A stretch of DNA of 64,000 nucleotides from Apiotrichum sp. Y4204 (taxonomy: Eukaryota; Basidiomycota; Tremellomycetes; Trichosporonales; Trichosporonaceae). The stretch is taken from positions 124,001 through 188,000 of the forward strand of contig JAMYHL010000074.1 in assembly GCA_025531455.1 (NCBI GenBank). Direction: 5' to 3'. The notes beneath the pieces are model-generated. The model did no database searches. It was not told where the DNA came from and saw only the letters and a program-made list of their open reading frames with translations. The translations under genes were made by a program, and so were the position numbers. Positions 31,484-41,481 of this stretch are shown piece after piece (the stretch's first letter is position 1; each line of letters starts with the position of its first letter).

Positions 31484-34372
31484 CTACTTGTCCATCCCCC
31501 TTGCCTCCAGCTCCTCCAGTACAGTCCCGAGCGCATCCGCAAACCAGTCCGCCTCGGCGATCGTAAGCGTGAGCGGCGGCTTGATCTTGAGCACGTTGCG
31601 GCGCTCGCTCGTCGGCTGGACAATGACGCCATAGTCGGCCATGCGCTCGCACACCCACTCGGTCGCCGGCGTCGCGGGCGCCCTCTCGTCGCCGGGGAGA
31701 ACAAACTCGACGCCCTGGTACAGTCCCATGCCGTGCAGCGCGCCAATAATGGCATGTTTCTCCTTGAGCGCGGCAAACCTCCGCGCGAGGTGGTCCCCCA
31801 CCCTCGCGGCATTTTCCGGGAGGTTTTCGTCCCGGAGCGCATTCAGCACCGCGAGGCCGGCAACACACGAGGCCGTCGCGCCGCCCGCCGAGGAGAAGAA
31901 CATGCCCTCGCTCGCTAGCGACGCAGCAATTTTCTTTGTGGTAATCACACAGCCGAGGGGGTACGCGTTTCCCAGAGCTTTAGCGCACACGACGATATCC
32001 GGGACGGCGCCGGCCGCCTCGTGGCCCCACATGTGGTGTCCTAGGCGCCCGAGGCCGACCTGGACTTCGTCGGCGATACACACGCCGCCACGCGCGCGCA
32101 CAGCCGCATACGCCGCAGAGAGGTATCCCGGTGGGGGGAGGACGCCGCCGCCGTTGCCGAACACGGGCTCGGCGATGAATGTGCCGACTGGCGCGCCCTC
32201 GCTGTCCATGCGGGTGAGGAGGGCCTCAAAGTCTGCAATGTACGCTTTGCCAGCCCCCTCGCCACGGTGTGTTCCCCGGAAGGCGTTCGGTGCCTGCGCG
32301 ACGTACACGTGCGCGGGGCGGGTGGCGCCCGACCCGGGATTGTCCCAGTCCGAGGTCGAGACGGCATCGCTGGCGGCCGTCCACCCGTGGTACGCTTCTT
32401 GCTGGCACACGACGGCGTTGCGCGCGGTGTGCACGCGCGCGAGGCGGAGCGCAAGGTCGACGGCCTCGGAGCCCGAGTTGACGAGCAACACCTGGTCGAG
32501 GCCGGGCACGAGCGCCGCGAGCCGCTCGGTATACTCTGCGAGGGAAGAGTAGAGGAAGCGGTTGTTGGTGTTGAGGGTCAGGAGCTGGGCGTGCACCGCG
32601 TCCGCTAGGCCCGGGTGCGCGTGTCCGATCGACGAGACATTGTTCACCATGTCGAGGTACGCGCGCCCCGACGTGTCGATGAGGGTTGTGCGCCACCCGC
32701 GCTCAATCTCGGGCGCCGACTCGTAGTACTGCTCCGCGGCGCCGGCGACGGCTGCGAGGCGCCGCGCGCGCGCGGCCTTTGCGTCTGGAAGCCAGTTCGC
32801 GCGGGGGATGTTCAGCAGAGCCGCGGGGTCGGCAGTCAGCCGGAGCCATCCTGGGAGGGACGCGGCGGAGGTGAAGTCTGGGGCCGGGGTGGACGTCAGG
32901 CGCCACTGGACGGTGCAGAGTGTCCTGGCGGGGAGGGTGCCGATAGTAGATCCGGCAGCGACGCTGCCCTCTGTGGATGCGCGCGCGCCGCGCACCTCAA
33001 TCTCTCCAAACGGCCCGCGGAGGCGTATGCCCTCTGGTGTGGGGGATAGTTCTCCGTCAAATGGCGCGATCACGTCCGTCGCCTCGGGCACGCGGAGCTC
33101 CGTCACGAGCGCGCCCGTGTCGGGCGCATTTGCGCCCGGCGGCGCGCTGCGCGTGAGGCGTGGCTCGCCATAGCTGAACACCGGGGCGCGGCCGCGCGCG
33201 AGCACCTCGTCCGCGAGCCGGGACTCGACGCCAGTGTTGCGGAATGCGCCGCGGTGGAGATGTGGGGACGCGGCGTCGAGGCGGACCATCTCGGGCGTGA
33301 GACTCGGGAAGAGGGCGTGGGTGGGCTTCATGGTTTGCGGGAGGGGCTGGCGGATAGCGGCGCGGATGGCGGCTTGGGCGAATGCGGGCGGGAGCGCTGC
33401 TGCGTTTTCAAAGATGCGCCGCTCGTGCGCGATGCGTTCGGCGACATAGACATTGTCCGGGTCGAGCGAGAGGAGGTGTTCGCCCGAGACGGCGACGACT
33501 GCGCCGCGGAGGAGGACGAGCGGCCAGAGAGCGCAGATTTCGCCGTCGGTGAGCGGGGTAATCGCGTTGAATGCTTCAATGGCCGGGAGGACGTCGAGCG
33601 GGGACTTTTGGTGGTGCAGCATCGAGGAAAGCGTCACGGCCAGCTCGGCGACGCGCCACCCGCGCGAGACGTCTCCCCAGTCGATGACTGCCTGCGGGAC
33701 GACACGCCCAAACGCGTCTCGGGGCCCAACGACATTGTCGTCCGTAATGTCCCCGTGGATCGCCTGGGTGGGGAGGTCCTGTGCAGTGACAGTTTCCCAC
33801 GCGGCGCGCGACGCGTCGAGGACGTGCTTCCTGCGCTCGGGCGCAAGCGCAGGGACATACGCCTCGATAACCGCCATCGAGTTGCGCATGTCCCACTGCA
33901 GGTCGCGCTCGAGCGCGGGTTCATTGAGGTGCGCGAGCGCTGCAGCTACTTTTCCCGCGAGCGCGCCCATTTTGGCAATAATAGAGGGAAAGAGGTGTCC
34001 GTCATTGACGAGCGACTCGCCTTCGACAAAGGAAAGAAGCCGGGCGCGTGTCTTCCGCCCACCAATATCAGCAGTTGTAATCCACTCCCCGTCCGTGTTC
34101 TGTATCGGCGTGGGAACGGAGATCCCCGCGTCCGCAGCGGCGCGGATCGCGGCGTTCTGCCCCGCGAGCTCGGCGGTCGTGAACCCGTCATTGTCGAATT
34201 TGAGGAGATACCGCGGCCCGGAAGCTGGAGAAAGAAGAAAGTTGCGGTCCTGGTTACTCCCCAGCTCCTTGACGCCCGCGTCGAGGGCGTAGGCGTCGCG
34301 CGCGACGCGCGCAGCGTCCGCGGCGGAGATGGAGGGCCGGATGAGGGGTTCCGCGTGCGGGTCAAACACCAT
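31484..34372 (-). CDS. Trimodular fusion: APH-type kinase, beta domain, class III PLP enzyme (predicted amino-alcohol kinase/phospho-lyase)
   Basis: One uninterrupted frame of 962 residues. Residues about 1-340 are an aminoglycoside-phosphotransferase/HYKK-like kinase: HGDITDDN at 206-213 (catalytic Asp208, metal-binding Asn213) and IDWGD with the metal Asp at 231. Residues about 385-540 resemble the degenerate M23-peptidase-like beta domain of bacterial proteins with this layout (APFDGELSPTPEGIRLRG). Residues about 550-960 are a class III aminotransferase-fold enzyme: VNSGSEAVDLALRLARVHT, ADEVQVGLGRLG with Asp768 contacting the PLP ring, and Lys798 in CAKALGNAYPLG as the Schiff-base lysine. 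Human relatives of the two ends are hydroxylysine kinase and the phospho-lyases of ethanolamine phosphate and 5-phosphohydroxylysine. I infer a two-step enzyme: phosphorylate an amino alcohol, then eliminate phosphate and ammonia. I start at 34372 (MVFDPHAEP); an in-frame ATG at 34462 exists. Confidence 0.88.
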   Translation of the reverse strand: MVFDPHAEPLIRPSISAADAARVARDAYALDAGVKELGSNQDRNFLLSPASGPRYLLKFDNDGFTTAELAGQNAAIRAAADAGISVPTPIQNTDGEWITTADIGGRKTRARLLSFVEGESLVNDGHLFPSIIAKMGALAGKVAAALAHLNEPALERDLQWDMRNSMAVIEAYVPALAPERRKHVLDASRAAWETVTAQDLPTQAIHGDITDDNVVGPRDAFGRVVPQAVIDWGDVSRGWRVAELAVTLSSMLHHQKSPLDVLPAIEAFNAITPLTDGEICALWPLVLLRGAVVAVSGEHLLSLDPDNVYVAERIAHERRIFENAAALPPAFAQAAIRAAIRQPLPQTMKPTHALFPSLTPEMVRLDAASPHLHRGAFRNTGVESRLADEVLARGRAPVFSYGEPRLTRSAPPGANAPDTGALVTELRVPEATDVIAPFDGELSPTPEGIRLRGPFGEIEVRGARASTEGSVAAGSTIGTLPARTLCTVQWRLTSTPAPDFTSAASLPGWLRLTADPAALLNIPRANWLPDAKAARARRLAAVAGAAEQYYESAPEIERGWRTTLIDTSGRAYLDMVNNVSSIGHAHPGLADAVHAQLLTLNTNNRFLYSSLAEYTERLAALVPGLDQVLLVNSGSEAVDLALRLARVHTARNAVVCQQEAYHGWTAASDAVSTSDWDNPGSGATRPAHVYVAQAPNAFRGTHRGEGAGKAYIADFEALLTRMDSEGAPVGTFIAEPVFGNGGGVLPPPGYLSAAYAAVRARGGVCIADEVQVGLGRLGHHMWGHEAAGAVPDIVVCAKALGNAYPLGCVITTKKIAASLASEGMFFSSAGGATASCVAGLAVLNALRDENLPENAARVGDHLARRFAALKEKHAIIGALHGMGLYQGVEFVLPGDERAPATPATEWVCERMADYGVIVQPTSERRNVLKIKPPLTLTIAEADWFADALGTVLEELEARGMDK

Positions 34373-35447
34373 GATACTGGGGTGCTTGGTTCTTGGTACT
34401 TGTTTCTGGGGGGAGGCGAGAACGTGCGCTGCAGTCTTATATCTTATATTCTCGTCGCGCATGCCCCCGATCGTGCTTTCGGCGCGTTAGGCGCCGTCGG
34501 CGTCGTCCTGGCTGCACTTGGCTTATCTCGGGCTTGGCTGGGGTAAATGGGTAAACAAGGGACATGATCGGGTGGAGGTTATTATCCGCCCCTCCGGAGG
34601 TGACCGCTTCTCCGAGGAGAGTGTGGGGAACGTGTGAAAGTGGGTGGCGACGCGACTGTCTTTCGGGTTCAAGGTGCGTCAGTCGTGTCAGTGTCAGAGT
34701 TGCGGTAAGAGAGATATAAAGTATACAGCTCGAGATGGATCATTGCGGAGGCGCTCTGGAGACGAGACCATGTTCGGGGGACTGTCACTCGCGCTCACCA
34801 TCGTCCTCGACGACGACGAACAACACGCCAGTCCACTCACCGAATTGATTGGACTTCTAGACAGCGCGCAGACGAATCCATCTATCGGATCTGTTTGTCA
34901 ATGAGGGGCAGTCCGCGGACTGGCCTCAATCCTCTGGTGAATCCGACTGGAGACTTTCAATCATTTGAAGTGCCCGCACGGCATCCAGAATGCCACCACT
35001 GTTGAGGTCCGGCCACTTCGAGAGAGGTGCAACAAGGGCGACACGGATCCGCCGCTGTCGCTGTCGCTGAGATGAGCAGTGCATCGTGATGCGAGCGGGC
35101 GGCGCGAGTGAGTAAAGTGAGGCTATGAGCAAGACGGATGACGGATGATGAGCTGACGAGAGATGATGACCAAAAAAATGAAGGCACACACACGACCAAC
35201 AAACTGTTGCTCATGTTCATCACCCTCATCAGCTTCATCATCATCAGCAACTATATTAACGTACTCTCGCCATCACCACCCTTCCCACCGTCCCCATCAT
35301 TCTACATAGCTTCATCCCCATTGACCTCTTCCCTCCGTTCTAACTTTATTTCACCTGAAGCCCCAAGTTTCCATCTGAAGCCCCAGTTTCCCCCGTGAAG
35401 CCCCAAGTTTCCCTCGTAAAGACCCAAGTATCGCACTTCCTCCAACC
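34373..35447. other. Divergent intergenic region
   Basis: About 1.1 kb holding the promoters of the fusion gene (minus) and the AT-hook-like gene (plus). A GATA-type core (ttatc) sits beside a ccctccggagg palindrome at 34580-34600. A four-copy 20-bp repeat lies at 35356-35435. No gene is supported. Confidence 0.5.
35356..35435. repeat. Four-copy ~20-bp tandem repeat in leader
   Basis: Units begin at 35356, 35376, 35396 and 35417. The consensus is tgaagccccaagtttcccyc; the second lacks one A, and the last is degenerate (taaagacccaagtatcgca). The array ends 12 bases before the ATG at 35448, so it is probably transcribed. Confidence 0.88.
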
Positions 35448-36850
35448 ATGATCGCCCGCCCGCTCGCCGACACGTCGGACGACGGCGACGTACATTACTC
35501 GCCCTGCAAGCGCCGCCGCGTCGACTCTCCGTCGGCTCCGCCTCCAACTGTGGCTGCCGCGTCTCCTGACGCCTCTCCCGCGTCTCCGGTGTCCCCCTCC
35601 CTTCCGGCGTTATCTTCCACCTCCTCATCGGCCTCTTCCCCATCATTAAATTTCCTTGGAGACACATCAAGCACGTCGGCAGAGAGTCCTTCTCCCAGCA
35701 TTTCAACAGCCACTTGCACAGAAACCGCAAACACCACCGAACCCACCCCCCTCCCCGCCAGCCCGACAGCCACACCGCTCAGCGCGTCCTCGTCCCTCTC
35801 CTCCCTCCCAAGCGACGCAGGATACCTCTCCGACCTCGAGATCTCCCGCCTACGCTTCCCTTCCCTCTCGCTACCGCTCCGCCTCTCAGTCCTCGAGGAC
35901 TGCCTCCCCGAGTCCCTAATGTCCATCGAGTGAGCCCCCCTTCCCCCTCCTCCCTCTCTGACACCAGCCTCCCAGCAGAGCGGAAGAGTACCCGACGCGG
36001 ACGCACGGCTACCCCCAAAGTGCGCGCGTACGGCATCCCCTCGGGCCAATTCATACACCTCCCCCGCGAGCGCGGCCTGCAGCACATTGCGTATCCCCAC
36101 CTCTTCGTATCCTACGCCCACGCACCGGGACCGCCGCAATTCCTCCCCGCCCCGCCTCCATCGCCGCCCAAGCCAAAGCCGAAACGCCGCGGCCGCCCAA
36201 AGACAAAGACCCCGACGCCGCCCCCGCCGCGCATCTACTTTCCCGGCACCCCGACCGTGAGCGCCGCAGTCGACGAGAGCGCAATGCGCACCCAGCTCGC
36301 CCGCCTCCTCCAGCTCCACCGCCGTGCCGGAGGGGATATTTCGGACCGCATGGCTAAAGTGTTCAGCATCGCCGTGCGTGCCGGGTGTGTTGCTGTGTTC
36401 GCCATGAGTCTCGACAACAAGTATTCTCTTGAGGAGGTTTTCAGGGCGCCAGTCACGCCTGAGGGGCTGGTTGCGCTCGCGCGCTTCCTGCGCGACGAGG
36501 TGTCCGGCACTGCAGTGCTCCGCGAGCGTGTGACCTGTATCGATGCGTGGAGCAGGGGTGCGGACGGCAAGGTTGTGGACATCCCAGAGGTGTCCGTCGC
36601 CGAGACCTCTGCCACCGCGTCGTCTGCGTCCAGGTCTCCGGCCTCCACGATCTCTACCTCCGCAACTGCAGAATTTGAGACGTCTTCCGAATCATCCGTA
36701 TCCTCTCCTCCGTCACGGAATGAGATTACCCTACCTCGGCTCCTCACACCGACTTCCATGTCGCCAAAGTCAATCAAGTGCCAACAGGCTGCTCTGCCGG
36801 CCTGCCTTCTCGATACCCGCCACAGCGGCGAGCTCGCAACTCCCGCCTGA
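35448..36850 (+). CDS. Uncharacterised AT-hook-like nuclear protein
   Basis: Two exons (35448-35929, 35968-36850) with a 38-nt pyrimidine-rich intron give 454 residues. The N-terminus has SPCKRRRVDSP, a likely nuclear localisation signal, then a long Ser/Pro/Thr tract. KRRGRPKTK (about residue 242) matches the AT-hook core RGRP that binds the minor groove of AT-rich DNA. The segment after it (AMRTQLARLLQLHRRAGGDI through CVAVFAMSLDNKYSLEEVF) is mostly helical and looks folded and conserved; I do not recognise it. The C-terminus is again Ser/Thr-rich. A role in transcription or chromatin is inferred only from the hook. It is convergent with ALG12, the two stops lying about 90 bases apart. Confidence 0.68.
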
Positions 36851-36942
36851 GCCCCTCTCGCCCTGCTCCCTCCTCCATTAGTTGCCTGTACCTTTCGCTG
36901 CGCTTGTACCCTTGTTCTGCATGTACCGCTGTATTGCATGTC

Positions 36943-38872
36943 CTAATCCACGCGCTGCAGGACGGCGATCTTCTTCGCCATGCCAACGTAGAGGAGGTAC
37001 TGACCCCCGCGCTTGATCCCGTCATACGCCTCGACCTGCGCGACCTCCTTCCAGAGCTTGCCCTGCGTGAATGTGTCCCAGTCGCCAGTGACGACGTAAT
37101 CGAGACCAGCGTCGTACGCGCCCCGCGGGTCGAGGAGCTTGGGGTCCTCGTCCTTGCTGTACACCCAGGTCGGAGGGATTTTAGGGGGGAACGCCATGCC
37201 GGACGACGCCTCATCGTGCAGGAAGGTGAAGAGCGAGGCGCCAGTTTGGAGCGGGTACGAGTGGAAGTGGATGCGAGAACCCTCGGGGATGGAGAGCGTC
37301 TCGAGCACGCGCCACACTCCGCCGCCGGGGTAGTTGAGCGACGAGACCCACGAGGAGACGACGGAGAACGCGACCATCACGCCCAGCAGGCCAAGCAGGC
37401 CCATGCGCGCAAGCTGCCGCTGCCGCAGGTCCGGGAGGTACCACAGGGCCGCAGCGCCGGCCGCCGCGAGAATGTTCAGGATCGGGACGACGTACACGAT
37501 AAACCGCCATTCCTGCTGTCAGCTGACCAACCAAGATTCCTAGCTCACCTTGTGTCCGATGCCGCTGAGAACGGCGACAAGGACGATGATGCTGGGGCCA
37601 AAGACGCGGACAATCTCGTTGACGCTGCGAGAGAGGTGTTTGTTCTCGTACACCGCCGGAACGCGGGACAGACCCTGCGCGGCGGCCCAGCCGCACGCGA
37701 GGAGGACGAGCGGGAACGCGCCGAGAAGCATCTTGATCAGCGCGCCGACATAGTACGTGCGCGGCATGACCCCCCAGTTGTCTGCCTTGCCGTCGACAAT
37801 ATTGTACAGCGCGGCGCTGAGCTCGGGCCACGCGCCGTGCAGCGGAGTAAAGTCGGGGAGGGAGGGGTGCGGAAGCGTCGGCGACCAGAGGAGGTAGTCG
37901 ATCGGTGCGGAGATGGCTGTCGTTAGTAAAATCACAGGTTTCTTCCATCTCACCGAGAGCACCGAATCCACCGGCGAGGCCGGCAGAGAGAGCTTTCCAG
38001 AGGGAGAGACGCTTGAGGAAGACGAGGTTGAGCGCGAGGGGCACGGCCATGAGCGCGAGTTCGAGGCGGATGACGGTTGCCGTGGCGGTGAGGAAGGCGA
38101 CTGCGCGCCAGTACTCGTTGTTGAGGGCGTACGAGTACGCGAGGACGGCGCATGGGAGAGCGAAGAAGTTGGGGAGGGTGCGGCCGGCATAGTAGGGAAT
38201 GTGAAACTGCGCGGCGGAGAGAAGAACGAAGAGCGCAGATGTAAGGGCGCCGAAGCGCTGGCGGACGGTCGACGAGAGCTGGATCATCGAGAACGCCCAG
38301 AAACAAACGAGCGTGAGGCGGACTGTCGTCAGAAATGAGGGCAGCGAAAGGTGAGATATCAAAGAGTAGTTGACATCTCACTCCCCGAACTCACGGAGCA
38401 TTTGGACATCGATATCAGTGGTGGTGACGGCCATAATGTTCGTCGCGACGGCGGTCGGCATCGTCGCGAGCGCAAGCACGATCGGGGGCACAAAGCTGCG
38501 GGGAACAGCCCCAGGGAACGTGCGGTGGTCCCACTAGGAAAGAACGCGTCAGCACCAACCCCCCCCCAGCATCCCTTCTGCTCTACTCACAAGCGACCAG
38601 CCGCTCGGGTGCATTCCAAAGCGCAGCACATCGTGGACGGCATGCAGGCCAAAGCTCTCCTCGACCTTGGTGTACGGCGCGAAGAGGACGTGCAGCGCAG
38701 GCACGGAAATGAGGAGGAAGGGTACCCAGGCCGGGATCGTGTCCTCGGAGGGCGTGCGCGGCGCTCTGGAAGCAGGAGCCGGCGCGAGGGGAGCAGCAGG
38801 CTTCTCCGCTGCAGCGGGGGCTGGCGCCGGGGGCTTCTTGTCCGCCTTCTTGGAAGCTTTCCGGGGCGGCAT
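36943..38872 (-). CDS. ALG12: Dolichyl-P-Man:Man7GlcNAc2-PP-dolichol alpha-1,6-mannosyltransferase
   Basis: Five exons (38591-38872, 38395-38533, 37954-38322, 37549-37916, 36943-37512) give 575 residues. It is a GT22 multispanning ER enzyme adding the eighth mannose to the lipid-linked N-glycan precursor from the lumenal side. After a disordered Lys/Pro/Ala-rich cytosolic start, the first lumenal loop reads YTKVEESFGLHAVHDVLRFG, with the acidic catalytic motif, then DHRTFPGAVPRSF. Membrane helices follow with HIPYYAGRTLPNFFALP. HKEWRF, shared by the family, spans the exon 4/5 junction. The C-terminal lumenal domain has no retention signal. The VEESF and FPGVVPR-like segments fit Alg12 better than Alg9, Gpi10 or Smp3. 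Confidence 0.88.
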
Positions 38873-39409
38873 GGGGAAAAATAAAGATAAGATGGGATGG
38901 AAAGAGGAGAATGCGATGCGTGTCAATGTCGCGAGAGAGATGTCGATGTGGCCACGACGCGGACGTGGTGTGGAGGCGTAAAGGATCTCTGGAACGGGTA
39001 AATTGCGGGTCCCCAACTCCATCCATCCCCGGGGCAGCAACAAACCCGAATCCAGATCCACACACTGTCCTCCGGCCGTCCACTTTTCACACTCCAAGCA
39101 CATACATACTCTCAGTCCTGCTGAGGGACAGGCGCTTACTAGTCGAGCTGAATGGATCGTGGAACAAGCAGCTCGACCCATTGTGGCTGACCACTAAGCG
39201 GTCCCCCATGGCCCCCATGGTCCCCCGGCTCACGGCAGGACCGGCTCCGGTCCGCGCCGCGCGCCACGCGCCACGCGCCACCAACCCGGCCAACTTGCAA
39301 TCATCTGATCATCTATTCCGTCCCCAATTCTCCAAACCTCTCGCCCTCTCGACCTCTCCACCGTCGTCGACACTGAAAAAGGTCGGCTAGAGGGATCTAT
39401 ACCTCCTAT
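38873..39409. other. Intergenic region
   Basis: Promoter of ALG12 (minus) and 3' flank of the tRNA. A small duplication, gtcccccatggcccccatggtccccc, lies near 39200-39226, and a gcgccacgcgccacgcgccac triplicate at about 39260-39280. The run of A at 39376-39380 is the likely Pol III terminator of the tRNA. Confidence 0.5.
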
Positions 39410-39501
39410 TGACGAGAGTGGGATTCGAACCCACGTCCGAAGACTGCGGAGGGAGGACGAGCTCCTGAACACAGCGCCTTAGACCACTCGGCCATCTCGC
39501 C
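39410..39501 (-). tRNA. tRNA-Leu (anticodon CAG) with 14-nt intron
   Basis: Read on the minus strand the gene starts ggcgagatggccgagtggtc. The acceptor arm (7 bp with one G-T), a type II D-arm, the T-arm gtggg-ttcgaat-cccac and discriminator A all fold. The anticodon stem CTGTG/CGCAG closes only if 14 bases (39450-39463) after position 37 are removed, leaving loop TTCAGGC with anticodon CAG (39465-39467). The extra arm tc-ttcg-ga is short for a leucine tRNA. A run of five T on the coding strand about 30 bases downstream fits Pol III termination. Confidence 0.92.
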
Positions 39502-39891
39502 GGGGACGCCGGGATTCGGGCGCGTCGCACGCGTGGCGGGCAATGGCGAGACGGCGAGATAGCGAGACAGCGAGACCAAGATTACGACCTAGAGTGTATA
39601 TTAAGCTGCTCCCCATCTCGATTTCTGGCTCCTGTTCATTCATTCTTATCGTCGGACCCCACCCCCCTCCCCTCCTCGCTCACTCCCGCTCGCCGCGTCA
39701 TCTGTGCATCACACGCTCTATCCAGCCGCCAGGCCGGCCACGACTTGGGTATGGTGCTGTGCGTGCGGAACGACGTATATACAATCAGTAGCACAGCACA
39801 GCACACAGAGTTACACAACAGAGAAAAGAGACCCGCTACAACGCTGTACGCCAGCGGGGGCTAAGATGGCCAAGCTAGTCCAGTAGGGAAC
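39502..39891. other. Intergenic region
   Basis: 5' flank of the tRNA and 3' flank of GVP36. Short direct repeats of agcgagacagcgagac type occur at about 39545-39575. No gene is seen. Confidence 0.45.
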
Positions 39892-41481
39892 TTAGGCACC
39901 GCGCGACGTGCGGTACTCGCCCTCGGCGGCGGTGGCGGCCTCCTCAATCTCGCCCTGGATACCGCTCAGCGTCTCGGCGGCGGTGGAGAAGAAGATGAGC
40001 TGTGCCTTGACGAGCGAGTTGAGATTCTGGAGCGGCTCGGGCTGTGGTGTCAAGCGAGCGCAGCGAGCGGGCACGGGTTGAGAGTGTGATAATTGCGGAG
40101 ATGGTGCAACAAGTTTTATTGTGATCATCAGATCATATGGCGTCAGCATTCCATACCCATCTCACGTTCCCTCCACTCACGTTCTCGAGCACGGCCTTCA
40201 TAAGCCCAATAGCGGTCTCGGTGGCCTGGACGAGCGTGTCCTCGGCCTCCTCGACGTGGAGGCGCGCCTGCTCCTGCTTGGCCGGGGCGGCGCTCTTGAG
40301 AGCGGCGCGGGCCGAGTCGAGCTCGAGACGCGCCGTCTTGACCTTGTTGCGCGCCAGCATCGCGTGGTTGAGCGACGTCGAGAGCGTGCGCTGCCAGGGC
40401 GCGACAAAGTTTTCAGAGATAACAGCATCCTGCGAAAGGCGCGCGTCGCCAACCTGTGTGTGAGCGGAGGAACGCAAAGGGGTTACGAATCGTCAGCAGC
40501 TGCCATGGAAATCCCCACAGCTGCCACCACGCGACCCACCTTCTCCATAGCCAGGGAGTAGACGCCGAGCGCGTGGCCGAGACGGTCCTCGGCGCCGAGC
40601 TCGGTGGCGCCATCCCGCGACGCGCGGGCAAGGGCGTGCGGGAGTGTCTTGGGCTGGTGCGGCGCCTTGGGCTTCTGCTCGGGAACGGGGAGGGGTGTGT
40701 TCTTGAGGTTCTTGGCCGCAAACGACGACCACGCCGCCTGCGCCGCCGCGCCCGCCTCGGTCAGGTTCTCCGCAATGTCGGTCGGGTAGTCGTACTGCTG
40801 TCAGCAATGCAGCCAGGAAGAACGATGGTTTAGTTGCCCGCGTCGCGATTAAGAACAACATCGAAGCGCAGATCGCAGGACCGCTCGATCCGCCATGACG
40901 TGTGAGGTGACTGCGGCGCAGATTGTGCTTTCCACGACGCCTGATCCAGATTATTGTGAGAGCAGCGGACGACAGGCCAAGCTGGCTAGAGTGCGTCTGA
41001 CATGGAGCTATCGTGCCGGCCCGATCGCCGCCGCCCCGCTTCGCCACGGTGCCCCGCCTCACGGGTCCATCTCGCGACTCACCGACTCGGTCTCGTACAC
41101 CTTGGAGATCTTGAGGAGTTTGGTGTGCACGTCCTTGAGCGCGTCGACGCGCGCCTCGAGCGCCCTGTACTCGGCCGGAAGTCTGGTGTGAGTTTGAGCC
41201 CAGTGCAGCTCTGGTGACAGGAGACACGGGAGCGCGAATCGGACCCCCCTCCCACCTATACGCACTCGGTGATGCCGTCGGGCGCGACGCCGCCGAACCG
41301 CTCGCTGTCGTCAGTATGGTACATTGAGGTGGCGGTGGCTGGCCGGATCCTATATCCGCCCCGAAGCGGGTACCGCAAGATGTGCTCACCGCGTAGCCTG
41401 GACGGTGTTGCGGAGGTTCTTGTTGAGAGACGCGACGTCGACGGTGGGGAGGTTGGCGGAGAAGCTCTTCCAGGACTGCAT
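39892..41481 (-). CDS. GVP36: BAR-domain protein, Gvp36 family
   Basis: Six exons (41390-41481, 41266-41304, 41083-41182, 40540-40794, 40181-40453, 39892-40041) give 302 residues. Gvp36 is a Golgi/vesicle BAR protein acting in endocytosis and vacuole biogenesis. The N-terminus MQSWKSFSANLPTVDVASLN is the amphipathic start; ERFGGVAPDGITELP and YETESYDYPTDIAENL are family blocks; the BAR helices include DARLSQDAVISENFVAPWQ and LARNKVKTARLELDSARAAL. No membrane-spanning segment is seen, as expected. Intron 4 (40795-41082) is 288 nt, far longer than its neighbours, and intron 1 (41305-41389) contains a tatatccgcccc patch. Confidence 0.88.

Noticed and set aside
33254..34546. 430-codon plus-strand frame opposite the kinase/lyase fusion
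   Set aside because: Antisense shadow; the minus strand has all kinase motifs in the same interval.
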